From the NCBI GenBank assembly GCA_017646625.1, contig JAGCMF010000016.1:1-36855 (forward strand): a stretch of DNA of 36,855 bases, read 5' to 3'. This document shows positions 9,801 through 17,261 of this stretch, piece after piece (the first letter of the stretch is position 1; each line of letters opens with the position of its first letter). The position numbers were made by a program, and so were the translations under genes. Below the pieces are notes generated by a model. That model searched no databases and was not told the origin of the DNA. It saw only the letters and a program-made list of their open reading frames with translations. This DNA comes from Alistipes sp. (GTDB lineage: Bacteria; Bacteroidota; Bacteroidia; Bacteroidales; Rikenellaceae).

Positions 9801-9914
9801 AGCGGTTCTGTAGATGTTGAGGTTAACGGTGACGGTACTTACACTATTACATTTGATCTAGTTCTTACTAATGATCAGGTATACTCAGGTGTATACACTG
9901 GTGCGATAGCGTAG
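6819..9914 (+). CDS. Giant modular lipoprotein with DUF4988-like coiled coil
   Basis: This 1031-residue protein has a lipoprotein signal ending L-A-A-S-C (Cys26). Residues 28-70 form a short coiled coil with alternating V-E-K-V-E-E and L-E-D-R-V-K-A-L-E-D heptads. That coil, followed by the T-L-S-D-G-T-K-I and T-L-A-D-G-S-E-F repeats, resembles the DUF4988 region of Bacteroidales surface proteins. The middle (about 290-650) is beta-rich and unrecognised. The C-terminus carries three related beta modules at about 658-767, 784-900 and 917-1031. The last ends N-G-D-G-T-Y-T-I-T-F-D and Y-T-G-A-I, matching the end of the lipoprotein at 2694-3971. Codon use resembles that of ribosomal genes. Its function is unknown; a surface-layer, adhesion or glycan-binding role is only a guess. 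Confidence 0.83.
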   Translation: MRKIFASLKAVVAAALVASMTLAASCSYDDSAINNRVEKVEEAIKALEDRVKALEDHASAVDKLIDELVVVTDVTVDGDKTTVTLSDGTKITVYGECDTLQYRVNEGVLEVSADGQNWVAVEQTADCVITAVVVNDDNTVTFTLADGSEFTVALAELIECEAARTGVYVLPGATKEIVFTVNDAVVDMNIMNQPFGWSATVGEPTVEEENGGGAAPAPLAAGGTDYALKITGPSQALVNAGYAAKEGVVSVHFNTASGACKVLSVNVGLAEITMEIDATGNITITNSIVETVSNPIGVFTNFADFIIGAMPKSLYDEYGNEALKTDYIEMWGDANWTSRNSGLGNVIDLLPYEEGVYEREVIELTVDQLGNSMYPKFGFEYGGEYVIFIAFDYETVYGASIPVLENAILKPYKKAFVDASLVEGSETPTGATYNVSLAGYDNYLFGWMSVMEYQMFNMGLGAASFEEFLPQYMAAMGIFDHGTVITGTHIDEDINLADLASMSPIEWAPEILSETEYYFYIYPFNGDLSEAIYNGHTCIPENISYFGTFTTTAYAPGTFDAGVEYEELEKTEELISIRATFSDVVVTYASMWFDTPVSELLDPQNRIDEIIAEGELYPTAWGPCEAYMSDPTYPVYLGILAINAAGQYVYVEKEFLYVEPTLEQVAITSFEYVGRSYELDDNPETGGGDFVYDFTCADGTSYRMGLFYGYANADGSIKNGTYTYCTNNLNYMYTGWEGFAIVSDTYYYDSTLTVTAETITWKIPGQVEYVYTIGSEGGEDPEQPEVFEVSASAALVTDTTFNGFNPYDVTFGFENGDKVVVRFNTNGAQYLHLGNWQNDDWQNPHYISVVKYNGENAYISACNVAYENDTYTVTMSVFEYTNYNTLNYTYTGAIEGLIAPEACDCFKQKELPNTEDLTLSLLKYSPSSGYCDVVFCDSEQKNVIVVSLNDCPLVDCTYTVESSSATSTNPGTMYLNGCFVAYDGYQTATSAYLKSGSVDVEVNGDGTYTITFDLVLTNDQVYSGVYTGAIA

Positions 9915-9938
9915 TCTAAAAGAACTAATATAACTCTT

Positions 9939-9972
9939 CGGAGCCTTCCAATCGGGAGGCTCCGATTTTTTT
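9939..9972 (+). terminator. Terminator after the 1031-residue lipoprotein gene
   Basis: An 8-bp stem CGGAGCCT/AGGCTCCG with a 10-nt loop is followed by A and seven T. It lies 25 bp after the stop codon. Confidence 0.94.
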
Positions 9973-9980
9973 GTGGTAAT

Positions 9981-10380
9981 GGCAAAAGGGCAGAAAGGTC
10001 ACAAAAGGTCAAAAAGGTCACAAGGGTCTGCAAAAAATTAAACATTTTATGCCATTTTATGACGTTTTATGCCCTTTGGTACCCGCGCACGAAAGGTCTG
10101 CAAAAGGTCACAAAAGGTCAGAAAGGTCAAAAAAGGTCACAAAGGTCAGCAGAAAAATAAAAACCTTTTATGCCCTTTTATGACGTCTTATGCCCCTTGG
10201 TACCCGCGCACGAAAGGTCTGCAAAAGGTCACAAAAGGTCACAAGGGTCAAAAGGGGCAGAAGGGTCAAAAAGGTCAGAAAGGTCAGAAAGGTCACAAGG
10301 GTTAAAAAGGTCAGCAGCAAAAAATAAAAACCTTTTATGCCCTTTTATGACGTTTTATGCCCTTTGGTACCCGCGCACGA
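9981..10380. repeat. Composite minisatellite, three tandem copies B, C and D
   Basis: Copies span 9981-10091, 10092-10212 and 10213-10380. Each has a variable run of AARGGTCAN nonamers, then an A-rich linker, three TTTTATGMCS-type decamers, and a constant block reading GGTACCCGCGCACG. Copies C and D open with AAAGGTCTGC. The copies differ mainly in nonamer number, as expected from slippage. This fills most of the 572-bp gap between two lipoprotein genes. Forward frames through it give Lys-Gly-x runs but have no proper gene signals. Confidence 0.92.
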
Positions 10381-10416
10381 AAAACTAAAAACTAAAAACC
10401 TATCCCTGCACTCCCT

Positions 10417-10447
10417 TTTGTATATTTAAAATATTTTTATATCTTTG
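10417..10447 (+). promoter_or_regulatory. Bacteroidota-type promoter of the 570-residue lipoprotein gene
   Basis: TTTG at 10417-10420 and a perfect TATCTTTG at 10440-10447 are separated by 19 bp. The leader to the ATG at 10487 is about 33 nt. Confidence 0.85.
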
Positions 10448-10486
10448 TAACATAAACAGATACTAATAACCTAATAAATAAGAGTC

Positions 10487-12199
10487 ATGAGAAAAGTTTA
10501 CTACCTATTGTTACTTCTCTTGGCGGTTGCCATCGTCGTGCCATCGTGCACAGAGAAGCCCGTAGATGATCCCCAGGAGCAGCCTACACCAGACCCAGAC
10601 CCAGACCCAGATCCAGATCCAGAGCCAGACCCAGATCCAAAGCCAGAGGCTGCGTTTGAGATTACCGTTACAGACAAGACAGAGTTGTCGTATACGATAG
10701 ACATCATCCCTGCAGATAAGGATATGACATACTTCTACCTCACAGAGACTGGTAAGAATCTTGCGGACCTCGGCCTTGAGACGCCAGAGGATATAATCGC
10801 ATACGATCTTCAGATGATCATTGCTGAGGCTGAAGCGTATGAAGTGACCGTTGAGGAGCTTGTGACAGATTACTACATCAACGTAGGCGACATCTACGCC
10901 CTCACAATTCAGGGTATACCTCCCGGTGAAGAATTCGTAGTATATGCCTATGGTGTAGAGATGGTTGAGGGCATGCCAAAGCCAATAACAGAGTTGGTGA
11001 TGTTGCGCGACACAACGGTTGCCTCTACGCCTGTGGAGCAGCCTATGGCCATCACCGTAGATGTGAAGGGCACAAACGTAGATCTGCTCTTCGACCCATT
11101 GGATTACACAGGTCGTTACTTCGCATTCCTTGAGCCTGTATCGTCACTCGTGCAGTCGGAGAACCCCACAGAGGAGGAGCTCGAGGCGGCGGCAATGGAT
11201 GTGTGGTACACCCTTTTAAGCACATACCTACGATTTGGATTTAGCCTCGATGCAGTGATGCGCGACTTTACCTATGAGGGCGAGCAGACATCGTCAGAGA
11301 GCCTCGATGCTAAAACTACATATATGGCTGTGGCGGTGCCCGTAGCAGAAAATGGCGTGATATATGGCTATCCTACAATCAAGACATTCACAACAGATGA
11401 TGTCGAGATGTCGGAGAATGTCCTCACTCTCTCTGTAAGAGATATTAAGCCTCGTTCTGTGACAATGGTTGTGGAGACAACAACTGAAGACCCATATCTC
11501 GTTGCCCTCCTTACCAAGCAGTACTTCGTGGATATGACAGACGAGGAGATAATAGACTACTACCTCACAAACTACGGTGGCGATATGGTTATAAGTGGCG
11601 ACCTTGAGTTCCCTATGACAGGCATCGAGCCAAATACAGAGTATCTGATGGTTGCATTCGGCTATCAGGGTGGCGTGGTGACAACACAGCTATATACTCA
11701 TGAGTTCGCAACACCCGAGGAGATAAAGTCTGATATGTCAGTGAAGATTAACTACATAGGTCACTTTGACGTTAACGAGGTGATAGCCCTAAGTGCCGAC
11801 TATGCCGACCGTGAGGGTTATGACGCAATGTTGACATGGGAGGTTGTGACAGAGCCAAAGGCAGCGGCGGTATACCGTGCTGCATATAAGAGTGCTGCAG
11901 CGGCAAATGTGGATGACGAGTCGCTTAAGCAGACCCTCCTCGCAGGACAGCCAAAGTCTGCACGTGTGGTTAACTTCGTGGCTTATGATACAGAGTATGT
12001 ATGTTGTGCTGTTGCTGTGGATGAGAATGGCAACGTAAGCGATCTATATCGCACAGAGCCTATATCTGTGACATATGAGACACGTGGCGAGGCGCAGGAC
12101 TTCCTCAACTACATATCATCATCTCCATCACAGGCATCTATCGAGAGCCTTGTGATAGGACTCCCTGCCGAGAAGGTGTGTATGCCAGTGGTTAGATAG
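10487..12199 (+). CDS. Modular surface lipoprotein with Asp-Pro hinge
   Basis: This 570-residue protein belongs to the same architectural family as the products at 4210 and 14558. A lipoprotein signal ends V-V-P-S-C (Cys21). An aspartate-proline dipeptide repeat (about residues 34-53) replaces the proline-glycine hinge of the 4210 product. At least three fibronectin-like modules follow, with I-I-P-A-D-K-D-M-T-Y at the start of the first and E-Y-L-M-V-A-F-G-Y near the end of the third. The C-terminal region (from about 420) starts with V-K-I-N-Y-I-G-H-F-D and lacks the E-E-A-G-T-I-F-G motif of its relatives. Function is unknown, and the surface location is inferred from the signal and hinge. 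Confidence 0.82.
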   Translation: MRKVYYLLLLLLAVAIVVPSCTEKPVDDPQEQPTPDPDPDPDPDPEPDPDPKPEAAFEITVTDKTELSYTIDIIPADKDMTYFYLTETGKNLADLGLETPEDIIAYDLQMIIAEAEAYEVTVEELVTDYYINVGDIYALTIQGIPPGEEFVVYAYGVEMVEGMPKPITELVMLRDTTVASTPVEQPMAITVDVKGTNVDLLFDPLDYTGRYFAFLEPVSSLVQSENPTEEELEAAAMDVWYTLLSTYLRFGFSLDAVMRDFTYEGEQTSSESLDAKTTYMAVAVPVAENGVIYGYPTIKTFTTDDVEMSENVLTLSVRDIKPRSVTMVVETTTEDPYLVALLTKQYFVDMTDEEIIDYYLTNYGGDMVISGDLEFPMTGIEPNTEYLMVAFGYQGGVVTTQLYTHEFATPEEIKSDMSVKINYIGHFDVNEVIALSADYADREGYDAMLTWEVVTEPKAAAVYRAAYKSAAAANVDDESLKQTLLAGQPKSARVVNFVAYDTEYVCCAVAVDENGNVSDLYRTEPISVTYETRGEAQDFLNYISSSPSQASIESLVIGLPAEKVCMPVVR

Positions 12200-12223
12200 T
12201 GGGCCTTTACCTAAATAAATAAT

Positions 12224-12343
12224 GAGAGTGAATAAAAAGTGTATTTTGTCGTTACGCTTGCCCTCAAAATGCTCATTTACGATTAGTAAACTCCGCTTTC
12301 TCGGGCTTCGCAAGCCTAAAACTACATCTTTTTATTCACTCTC
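12224..12343. mobile_element. MITE-like 120-bp inverted-repeat element
   Basis: The outer arms GAGAGTGAATAAAAAG (12224-12239) and CTTTTTATTCACTCTC (12328-12343) are perfect 16-bp inverted repeats. Inside, GCTTGCCC faces GGGCTTCGCAAGC imperfectly. The centre has TTTAC-GATTA-GTAAA, so the whole element can fold into one long hairpin. It encodes nothing and has no obvious flanking target duplication. It lies between two convergent genes and could also act as a terminator. A non-autonomous mobile element or dispersed palindromic repeat is the likely explanation. Confidence 0.65.
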
Positions 12344-12349
12344 TTAAGT

Positions 12350-12390
12350 TATGGGGCTGGCTTGTTACTATTTAGTCAGCCCCATATTTT
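12350..12390 (+). terminator. Terminator between convergent genes
   Basis: A 10-bp stem TATGGGGCTG/CAGCCCCATA is followed by TTTT and an AT-rich run. The T-tract favours forward-strand termination of the lipoprotein gene ending at 12199. Confidence 0.78.
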
Positions 12391-12408
12391 ATATATATAT
12401 GTGTCGAC

Positions 12409-14478
12409 CTATCGCACGATAATCTCGTCGACGAAGAGGAAGCCAGTATACTTGCTGCGGTGCGCCTTATAGCGTATGTAGCGTGCCTCGGCACTGCCCT
12501 CCCAGCCGAAGCTCTTGAATGAGGGTAGCTCGTCGAGGATGACCTCCCACTCGATATCGGCAACCTGCTCGTACTCCTCGCCATCCTGCGATAGCCATAT
12601 CTCGACCCTGCAGGGCATGAAGACGCCAGGACCGCATATCTGCATGAAGTCGGCACTTATGCTCTCTATATGCGTAACCTCCTCCATGTCGATGACTACA
12701 TCCACGCCACCGCGGCCAAGGAAACCCTGCCACCTCTCGTCGGCATATGTCCATGTGCCGCGCAGACCATCGGTGAGTGTAGCATCCCATGCAGCAGCAT
12801 ATTTAGGTGCGTAGTAGCGCGAGGGCTCGAGGTAGGTGACACTCTTACCCAGGGCGAGGTGCTCGACAGGTTCCAACGACTCGGGGCGGTTGCCCACCTC
12901 ATTCTTGAGGTCGAAGGGGCTATAGCCTCTCTCAATCATGCCGTCAACGATGCGCACGGCACGTTCCCTGAACATATCATAGTCTCTATTCTCGGGCATA
13001 CTCCAGCCAATCTCGGCAACAGCAAGGGCGCGGGGCCACAACATATGCTCGTAGTGCTCGTCGGTGACGATGAACTCCGCCCATAGGTTGGCCTGCACAC
13101 CGAGGATATGCTTGGCGACATCCTCCGCCATGGTCGCGGGAGCTGGGTCGTAGGAGTATACCTTCTCCAGAGGTAGATAGCCGCCGATGCTCTCGGGCTG
13201 CGTGTGTGGTGCATCCTGTGGTGCGTCGATATAGCAGTAGCCGTGTGGCGACATCACAACATCGTGACCCGCCGCGGCAGCGGCAAGGCCTCCCTCCTCG
13301 CCACGCCATGACATGACGGTGGCATTAGGTGCAAGACCGCCCTCGAGAATCTCATCCCAGCCGATGATGTTGCGGCCGCGTGCGTTGAGGTACTCCTCGA
13401 TGCGGTGTATCATGTAGCTCTGCAACTCATCAACACTCTCAAGACCCTCCTCGCGCATCCTGCGCTGACAATCCTCACACTCCATCCAGCTCGACTTGCC
13501 AGCCTCATCGCCTCCTATATGTATATACTCCGAGGGAAATATCTCTATCACCTCGTCGAGGATTGACTGCATCATCTCGAAGGTCGCCTCCTTGCCTATG
13601 CAGAGGTCGCCCTGGCGGTCGGGGTGCTGTGTGCAGCGTAGCTCGGGGTAGGCGGCGAGTACCTCGTCGGAGTGACCAGGCATCTCTATCTCGGGGATGA
13701 TGGTGATATACCTATCTGCGGCATAGGCGACAAGCTCGCGTGCCTCCTCCTTCGTCAGATAACCACCATAGGCACCCTCCGTGCCCTCCTCGACATGCTG
13801 CCTATCACCATTCCACCACTCCTTCCATGTGGCGGGTGTGCGCCATGCGGCATACGACGTCAGGCGTGGGTAGCTCTCGACCTCCAAGCGCCAGCCCGCA
13901 GCATCTGTGAGGTGTAGGTGCAGGCGGTTCATCTTATGCTCCGCCATGATGTCTATCTGGCGCATGAGGAACTCCTTGGTGCGGAAGTGACGCGATATGT
14001 CGATGAGGATGCCTCGGTAGGCGAAGCGTGGCGCATCCTCAATGTGGCACTCCCAGAGCATGCCCAACGATGAGTATATCTGTCCCAGGGTCTGAATAGC
14101 GTAGAAGATGCCCGCATCTGTCGTGGCGGTGATGGTGACACCCTGGCGTGTGATATCCAAGGTGTATGACTCGTCGATACCCCTCTGCTCGTCACTCTCT
14201 GGCTTTGCGATTACAGAGATGTCTAATGACATACTCTTGCCGTCGTGGTATTCACTGGCGAGTTTAATGCCTGTGTTGTGGAGTGCAGCCATGATGCGTG
14301 GCTTATGCTCATCATCAACATGTAGGTTGAGGTATAGACCGTCACTCACCTCTACATGCTCATCACCCCATGTGACACTCTGGGGTGCAGGGGTGATTAT
14401 ATTCTCGTTAAGCGTAGGCTTGCAACCGACAAGGGTGACGATGGCAAGCACAATAATAGCAATGTTTCGTAGTCTCAT
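12409..14478 (-). CDS. GH20 beta-N-acetylhexosaminidase lipoprotein
   Basis: This 689-residue enzyme is expected to release terminal N-acetylglucosamine or N-acetylgalactosamine from glycans, such as host mucin or chitin fragments. The start was placed at M-R-L-R-N-I, 41 codons inside the longest frame, because the lipobox L-V-G-C (Cys19) follows directly. A GH20b-like N-terminal domain spans about 25-150. The catalytic TIM barrel spans about 152-500, with H-L-H-L-T-D near 187-192 and the catalytic pair H-I-G-G-D-E at Asp324-Glu325. The C-terminal 150 residues resemble a discoidin-type (F5/8C) carbohydrate-binding domain, containing L-T-D-G-L-R-G. Retention by lipid anchor suggests glycans are processed at the cell envelope. 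It is downstream of another lipoprotein gene but separated from it by a terminator. Confidence 0.93.
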   Translation of the reverse strand: MRLRNIAIIVLAIVTLVGCKPTLNENIITPAPQSVTWGDEHVEVSDGLYLNLHVDDEHKPRIMAALHNTGIKLASEYHDGKSMSLDISVIAKPESDEQRGIDESYTLDITRQGVTITATTDAGIFYAIQTLGQIYSSLGMLWECHIEDAPRFAYRGILIDISRHFRTKEFLMRQIDIMAEHKMNRLHLHLTDAAGWRLEVESYPRLTSYAAWRTPATWKEWWNGDRQHVEEGTEGAYGGYLTKEEARELVAYAADRYITIIPEIEMPGHSDEVLAAYPELRCTQHPDRQGDLCIGKEATFEMMQSILDEVIEIFPSEYIHIGGDEAGKSSWMECEDCQRRMREEGLESVDELQSYMIHRIEEYLNARGRNIIGWDEILEGGLAPNATVMSWRGEEGGLAAAAAGHDVVMSPHGYCYIDAPQDAPHTQPESIGGYLPLEKVYSYDPAPATMAEDVAKHILGVQANLWAEFIVTDEHYEHMLWPRALAVAEIGWSMPENRDYDMFRERAVRIVDGMIERGYSPFDLKNEVGNRPESLEPVEHLALGKSVTYLEPSRYYAPKYAAAWDATLTDGLRGTWTYADERWQGFLGRGGVDVVIDMEEVTHIESISADFMQICGPGVFMPCRVEIWLSQDGEEYEQVADIEWEVILDELPSFKSFGWEGSAEARYIRYKAHRSKYTGFLFVDEIIVR

Positions 14479-14490
14479 GTTAACCAAACT

Positions 14491-14535
14491 TAAAAAATAG
14501 GGGTCATCCAAATGGTCTATTGGACAACCCCTATT
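14491..14535 (-). terminator. Terminator after the reverse-strand modular lipoprotein gene
   Basis: Read on the reverse strand, AATAGGGGTTGTCCAA pairs with TTGGATGACCCCTATT (about 15 of 16 bp) and is followed by a T-run. It sits between the lipoprotein gene stop (14558) and the GH20 start (14478), so the GH20 gene depends on read-through or on a promoter I could not identify. Confidence 0.88.
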
Positions 14536-14557
14536 GTTAATGACCGATATTAAATCG

Positions 14558-16876
14558 TTAGATGCGTATGCCCATGATGCTGTTAACCATAACGACGTCA
14601 CTCTCTACCTTGAGAGGCTCCACGTCGTGGTAGATAACCTCTACATCACGTGGTGCTGCGATATCCTCATTCCATGTGCATGTCATCTGTGGCTCGTTGC
14701 TCTCTGCAATTACGAGTGACTTGAGAGCCTGTGCTGGACGTGCTGCTTGAGCCTCGGCAACATACTCCTTAAGCTCGTCGATGTCGCCTGTCTCAATAGC
14801 ACCTGTAGTGTCAACAAGACAACGTGCTATGTGACCTACACGACCATCGCTATCAGTAGTGTATGCAAGGATGGTGTAGATGTCATCCCACTCGGCGATG
14901 TAGAACTCGTATGGCACAGTGAGGTTGATGCCCCACCAGTAGCCCATAAACTCTGAATAGATGTATGTGTCAGAGAGCTTGTGGTCTGAAGATGTGGTGT
15001 CTGTAACATCACCCATGGTGATAGCACCGTAGAGAGATGTGGCATTCTCGATGTTTTTGTGTGTAACAGCTGCGATGAAGCAACCTGTTGTCATATCCTC
15101 GTCGCCGAAGATAGTACCTGCCTCCTCGTTACCATCGTAGATGCCCAAGATCTCAATCTCTGGAGTCACGCTACCTACCTCTGTAGTAGTAACGAAGTCC
15201 TTGAACTCTATGGCGTTAACCACAGCGCCCTGAACAGCGTCGATGACAAGAAGGTAACCGTCGTATGAGCTCAATGGCATGATGTTAGTTACGCCGAAGG
15301 CTGCATCACCATTGCGGTAGTAGATAGACCAATCCTCCTCCAAAGCGCGCTGAATAGAGATGTTTGGCTCCTTATCGCGTGACATCTGGAGATATGTGCT
15401 GAGGTTGCTATTAGCCTTTGAAATCAACTCTGAGGCGTTGAACTGACCAGGAAGAGTGAGGCCTGGCTGGTAGTAGATTGTAGGATCGTCAGTCTTAATG
15501 TCGATGGTGAAGCTATAAGGACCTACGTTTGTAGCTGTCATGGTGAATGTAGCATCCATTGCATTGCCACCCTCGGGTGTTGTGAATGTTACAAGCGCAG
15601 GTGCCGATGTCAAAGTACCAGGGTTAGTGTCGAAGTGGCTCTCCTCTGTGCCGTCGGTACCCTCAATCTGCTTGCCGTAGTTAGGATTTAGCTCATAGCC
15701 AAATACCAAGATGTAGTACTCCATGTTGGCGATGTTGAGCTCAAACTTGTTCTCGCCAGTGAAGTCCTGGATGCCCTTAACAGGGTCGATGTGAGCAAGC
15801 TCACCCTCATCATTCCAGTAGTAAATCTGTGAGTTTACGTAGTTGGCAACAAGGTCTATAGCCTTTGCATCCTTAAGCTTACCATCGTAAGGAAGTACTG
15901 CATAGTAGTAGTTTGCATTGAGGTCTGAAGGTGTGATGCGGATGTCGGCAGAGTAGAAGTCGATGTTAGATACCTCGATGTCGAAAGATAGGTCTGTAGT
16001 GGCAGCCTCACCACTCTTGTAGTATACCTCGCGTACCTGTGTCTCAACAATTACACTCTCACCCTCAATCTTAACACCACCAACGAATGCTACATACTTT
16101 GTTGAAGGCTTAAGGTTGCTTACGTTGAGGGTCTTTGCACCTGTGTGGAGCAACTTGTTAGATATCTCTGTCGCTGTCAGACCATCCTCCTTAAGCTCTG
16201 CGATAGCTGTGGTAACGTAGTTCTGGAAGAACTCGGCACGTGTCCAGCCATACTCACCATCCTCGTCGATGTATGACTTGTATACAGACTCCTCGATAGT
16301 GGCGATAGTCCATGTCTGGTTGTTGTCTGTAGGTGTAACGTCGAAGGCAGCATTTGTGAGGTATGCCTCAACCTTGAGTGTGAATGTGCAGTCGTTGGTT
16401 GTTGGCGCCTCTGTTCTGAAGCGATTCTTCACAATGTCAGTAGTTGCAGCATAGCTCTGTGTGGCGTCAACACCGAATACGAGGAGTGTGTATGATGTGT
16501 TAGAAGATAGACCCTGGATAAGGCCATCCTCGATAGCACCCTTCTTAACAACCTCTGCGACATACTGCTCGAAGGTTTTGTCGTTAGCCTCGGCGTACTT
16601 CTTCATGTCGCCGTATACAAGCTCGATGATGGCAGCATCGTTGGCGCAGTTATCCACCGTTGCTGAAGGGCATGCCAATACAAGATACTCGGCCTCGAGG
16701 TCAGAAGGTGTCACCTGGTAGGCAACAGTTGTCGTTGTTGTCTCGCCGATGAATACTTCGAGAGTTAGTTTCTCTTGTGGTGTAGGTGTAGGCTCCTCTG
16801 GCGCAGGCTCCGTACATGCCACAAACGATAGTGCGAAGACCATCATTGCGGCCAATAGACCGTTGATCGTTCTCAT
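14558..16876 (-). CDS. Large modular surface lipoprotein, relative of the 4210 product
   Basis: This 772-residue protein has a lipoprotein signal ending S-F-V-A-C (Cys21) and a short Pro/Glu/Thr linker. Four fibronectin-like modules lie at about 38-150, 155-285, 298-440 and 447-570. The first contains V-T-P-S-D-L-E-A-E-Y and the third I-T-P-S-D-L-N-A-N-Y-Y. The C-terminal region has E-E-A-G-T-I-F-G and a run of motifs (F-Y-I-A-E-W, Y-T-T-D) that align with F-Y-L-C-N-W and Y-A-T-D in the 4210 product. The two are clear paralogues on opposite strands about 8 kb apart. The gene lies 46 bp after the DUF3467 gene and could be co-transcribed with it. Function is unknown. Confidence 0.83.
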   Translation of the reverse strand: MRTINGLLAAMMVFALSFVACTEPAPEEPTPTPQEKLTLEVFIGETTTTTVAYQVTPSDLEAEYLVLACPSATVDNCANDAAIIELVYGDMKKYAEANDKTFEQYVAEVVKKGAIEDGLIQGLSSNTSYTLLVFGVDATQSYAATTDIVKNRFRTEAPTTNDCTFTLKVEAYLTNAAFDVTPTDNNQTWTIATIEESVYKSYIDEDGEYGWTRAEFFQNYVTTAIAELKEDGLTATEISNKLLHTGAKTLNVSNLKPSTKYVAFVGGVKIEGESVIVETQVREVYYKSGEAATTDLSFDIEVSNIDFYSADIRITPSDLNANYYYAVLPYDGKLKDAKAIDLVANYVNSQIYYWNDEGELAHIDPVKGIQDFTGENKFELNIANMEYYILVFGYELNPNYGKQIEGTDGTEESHFDTNPGTLTSAPALVTFTTPEGGNAMDATFTMTATNVGPYSFTIDIKTDDPTIYYQPGLTLPGQFNASELISKANSNLSTYLQMSRDKEPNISIQRALEEDWSIYYRNGDAAFGVTNIMPLSSYDGYLLVIDAVQGAVVNAIEFKDFVTTTEVGSVTPEIEILGIYDGNEEAGTIFGDEDMTTGCFIAAVTHKNIENATSLYGAITMGDVTDTTSSDHKLSDTYIYSEFMGYWWGINLTVPYEFYIAEWDDIYTILAYTTDSDGRVGHIARCLVDTTGAIETGDIDELKEYVAEAQAARPAQALKSLVIAESNEPQMTCTWNEDIAAPRDVEVIYHDVEPLKVESDVVMVNSIMGIRI

Positions 16877-16922
16877 AGATTTAAAAAATTTTAGGTTATT
16901 ATTTAGTAATTATAATCATCCG

Positions 16923-17228
16923 TTATGCATTTCCCTTGTGACCGAATGGGTCTATTATGTGCTGCTTTGTGGGGATGTTGATGTGTCCCACGCTGCTCTC
17001 ATAGCGTGTGATGTTCTCCTGAAGCGATAGGAGAAGACGTTTAGCATGCTCTGGGGTGAGTACCACGCGGCTCTTAACACGCGCCTTTGGTAGTCCTGGA
17101 AGCATCGTAGCAAAGTCAAGGATAAACTCCGATGTAGAGTGTGCTATTATTGCAAGATTGCAGTAGTTACCCTGGGCAACCTGCTCGTCGAGCTGTATCT
17201 CGATGCCCGCCTTTTTGTTTTCAGTCAT
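16923..17228 (-). CDS. DUF3467 family protein
   Basis: This is a 101-residue soluble protein with no signal peptide. The pattern fits the small DUF3467 family of Bacteroidota: I-Q-L-D-E-x-V-A-Q-G-N-Y-C-N-L-A near the start, S-E-F-I-L-D-F-A in the middle, K-A-R-V-K-S-R-V-V-L-T-P-E-H-A-K-R-L at about 48-65, and a final aromatic- and glycine-containing tail. The biochemical role is not established. In other genomes I recall it near RNA polymerase genes; here it has its own promoter and precedes a lipoprotein gene. Confidence 0.88.
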   Translation of the reverse strand: MTENKKAGIEIQLDEQVAQGNYCNLAIIAHSTSEFILDFATMLPGLPKARVKSRVVLTPEHAKRLLLSLQENITRYESSVGHINIPTKQHIIDPFGHKGNA

Positions 17229-17261
17229 AGTCGTATACTATTTGTAGTCTATTTTAGTGCG

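Noticed and set aside
10069-10388. Open frames encoding Lys-Gly-Gln/His runs (collagen-like) across the minisatellite
   Set aside because: They arise from the 9-bp DNA repeat in two overlapping frames, have no promoter or leader of their own, and contain frame-breaking copies. The DNA repeat explains them.
14480-14495. TAAGTTTG on the reverse strand as a GH20 promoter
   Set aside because: It lies within 15 bp of the start codon, and the nearest TTTG is only 16 bp upstream, so spacing and position are poor.
12409-14601. Longer start for the GH20 gene at 14601
   Set aside because: It would run over the terminator and the end of the upstream lipoprotein gene, while the lipoprotein signal begins exactly at 14478.
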